This document shows, in pieces, positions 6,509-6,722 of a DNA stretch of 6,722 nucleotides; position 1 is the stretch's first letter; the number at the start of each line of letters is the position of its first letter. The notes under the pieces were generated by a model, which made no database searches, was not told the origin of the DNA, and saw only the letters and a list, made by a program, of their open reading frames with translations. The position numbers and the translations under genes were made by a program. The stretch comes from Planctomycetota bacterium (GTDB lineage: Bacteria; Planctomycetota; Brocadiia; JAJRTI01): the NCBI GenBank assembly GCA_024278415.1, contig JAJRTI010000191.1:1-6722 (forward strand), written 5' to 3'.

Positions 6509-6722
6509 CTCATTGACGATCACACCCAGGAGGGCATTACCGACCTCAGCAAGAAGCCGTCCTTCGATGACGTGCCCCTGCTCGAGTGCATGGTCGAGCC
6601 GTTCAGCGTATCGCTCGCAAGCCTGTATGCGGCGAACGTGCCGAACCTCTACTTCGCCGGCCGAGACATGAGCGTCTCGCGAGTCGTCTTCAACTCGCTT
6701 CGCGTCATGGCCACGCTTGGCG
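6509..6722 (+). pseudogene. C-terminal fragment of an FAD-dependent oxidoreductase, open at the right edge
   Basis: In the frame starting at 6509, directly after a TAG contributed by the palindrome, 71 codons are open to the window edge. The segment around LYAANVPNLYFAGRDMSVS, followed by RVVFNSLRVMATLG, matches the conserved C-terminal FAD-contacting region of the FAD-dependent oxidoreductase family common in planctomycete- and lentisphaera-type genomes (FAD_oxidored). There the AGR motif and the RVMAT stretch line the flavin site. The N-terminal Rossmann GxGxxG motif is absent; the fragment begins at the palindrome. It is not part of the calcium-loop gene and lies in a different frame, so the two are joined only through the repeat. 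As it stands it has no start and would not be expressed as an enzyme. Confidence 0.7.

Larger units (their letters stand above)
5004..6671 (+). pseudogene. Second EF-hand/dockerin-like repeat protein gene, truncated at both ends
   Basis: The open frame runs from the TGA at 5001 to a TGA at 6669, but native coding is only about 5012-6419. No ATG with a ribosome site and no signal peptide are present. The first plausible starts are GTG 5079 and ATG 5226, both inside homologous sequence, so the 5' end was lost at the RAYT island. The product begins with a beta-sandwich resembling PKD-type domains (VQVGETINLSSSV, FSFKPTGGGTT). Calcium-type loops follow: DSNNDGQITDAD at 5328, DVNGDGVVDDND at 5691 and DDDNGNGTRD near 5775. 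From 6021 it is paralogous to the first gene of the window. The last loop (DIDGDGDID, from 6393) is cut after its ninth residue by the palindrome at 6420. Beyond 6508 the frame translates an unrelated gene out of frame. An extracellular calcium-binding role is inferred for the intact ancestor, which may have ended in a hydrolase domain. Confidence 0.8.

Noticed and set aside
6509..6671. C-terminal extension of the calcium-loop protein beyond the palindrome
   Set aside because: In that frame the sequence is low-information Ser/Arg/Pro-rich, whereas another frame gives a clear FAD-oxidoreductase segment.

Overview
The window is a G+C-rich (about 60% by eye) stretch of bacterial accessory DNA. 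It contains large secreted or surface-type proteins with EF-hand/dockerin-like calcium loops, a carboxypeptidase-regulatory-like protein, degenerate REP-associated tyrosine transposases (RAYTs) and a piece of an FAD-dependent oxidoreductase. This mix is reminiscent of large PVC-type genomes (Planctomycetota, Lentisphaerota and relatives), but that assignment is inference from gene content only. No rRNA, tRNA or CRISPR array was seen.

Layout, all on the + strand. (1) Positions 2-2698 hold the 3' part of a large calcium-loop protein ending in an alpha/beta-hydrolase (lipase-like) domain; it is open at the left edge. (2) Positions 2713-3903 encode a secreted protein with a charged helical segment and a carboxypeptidase-regulatory-like beta domain, behind a good ribosome binding site. 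(3) Positions 3900-4331 encode a small secreted helical protein that overlaps gene 2 by ATGA and carries two copies of the helical segment also found in gene 2. Genes 1-3 look like one operon. (4) Positions 4289-5011 are a REP/RAYT island with two decayed transposase genes, each preceded at nearly the same distance by a REP-like repeat. It also contains a perfect tandem pair of 32-bp units and an inverted copy at the right end. (5) Positions 5004-6419 hold a second calcium-loop gene paralogous to gene 1, with its 5' end missing at the island. (6) Positions 6420-6508 are an 89-bp near-perfect palindrome whose first 27 bases are identical to the start of the RAYT island. (7) From 6509 to the right edge is the C-terminal part of an unrelated FAD-dependent oxidoreductase.

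The main story is how the REP/RAYT family shapes this locus. One repeat supplies the last codons of gene 3. The island cuts off the 5' end of the second calcium-loop gene. A palindromic non-autonomous derivative sits exactly where that gene stops, inside a calcium-binding loop, and an unrelated gene begins. This could be a real repeat-mediated rearrangement or an assembly chimera at a repeat; the sequence alone cannot decide. The two calcium-loop genes also share a 116-bp block with one mismatch inside a more diverged alignment, which suggests recent gene conversion or recombination.
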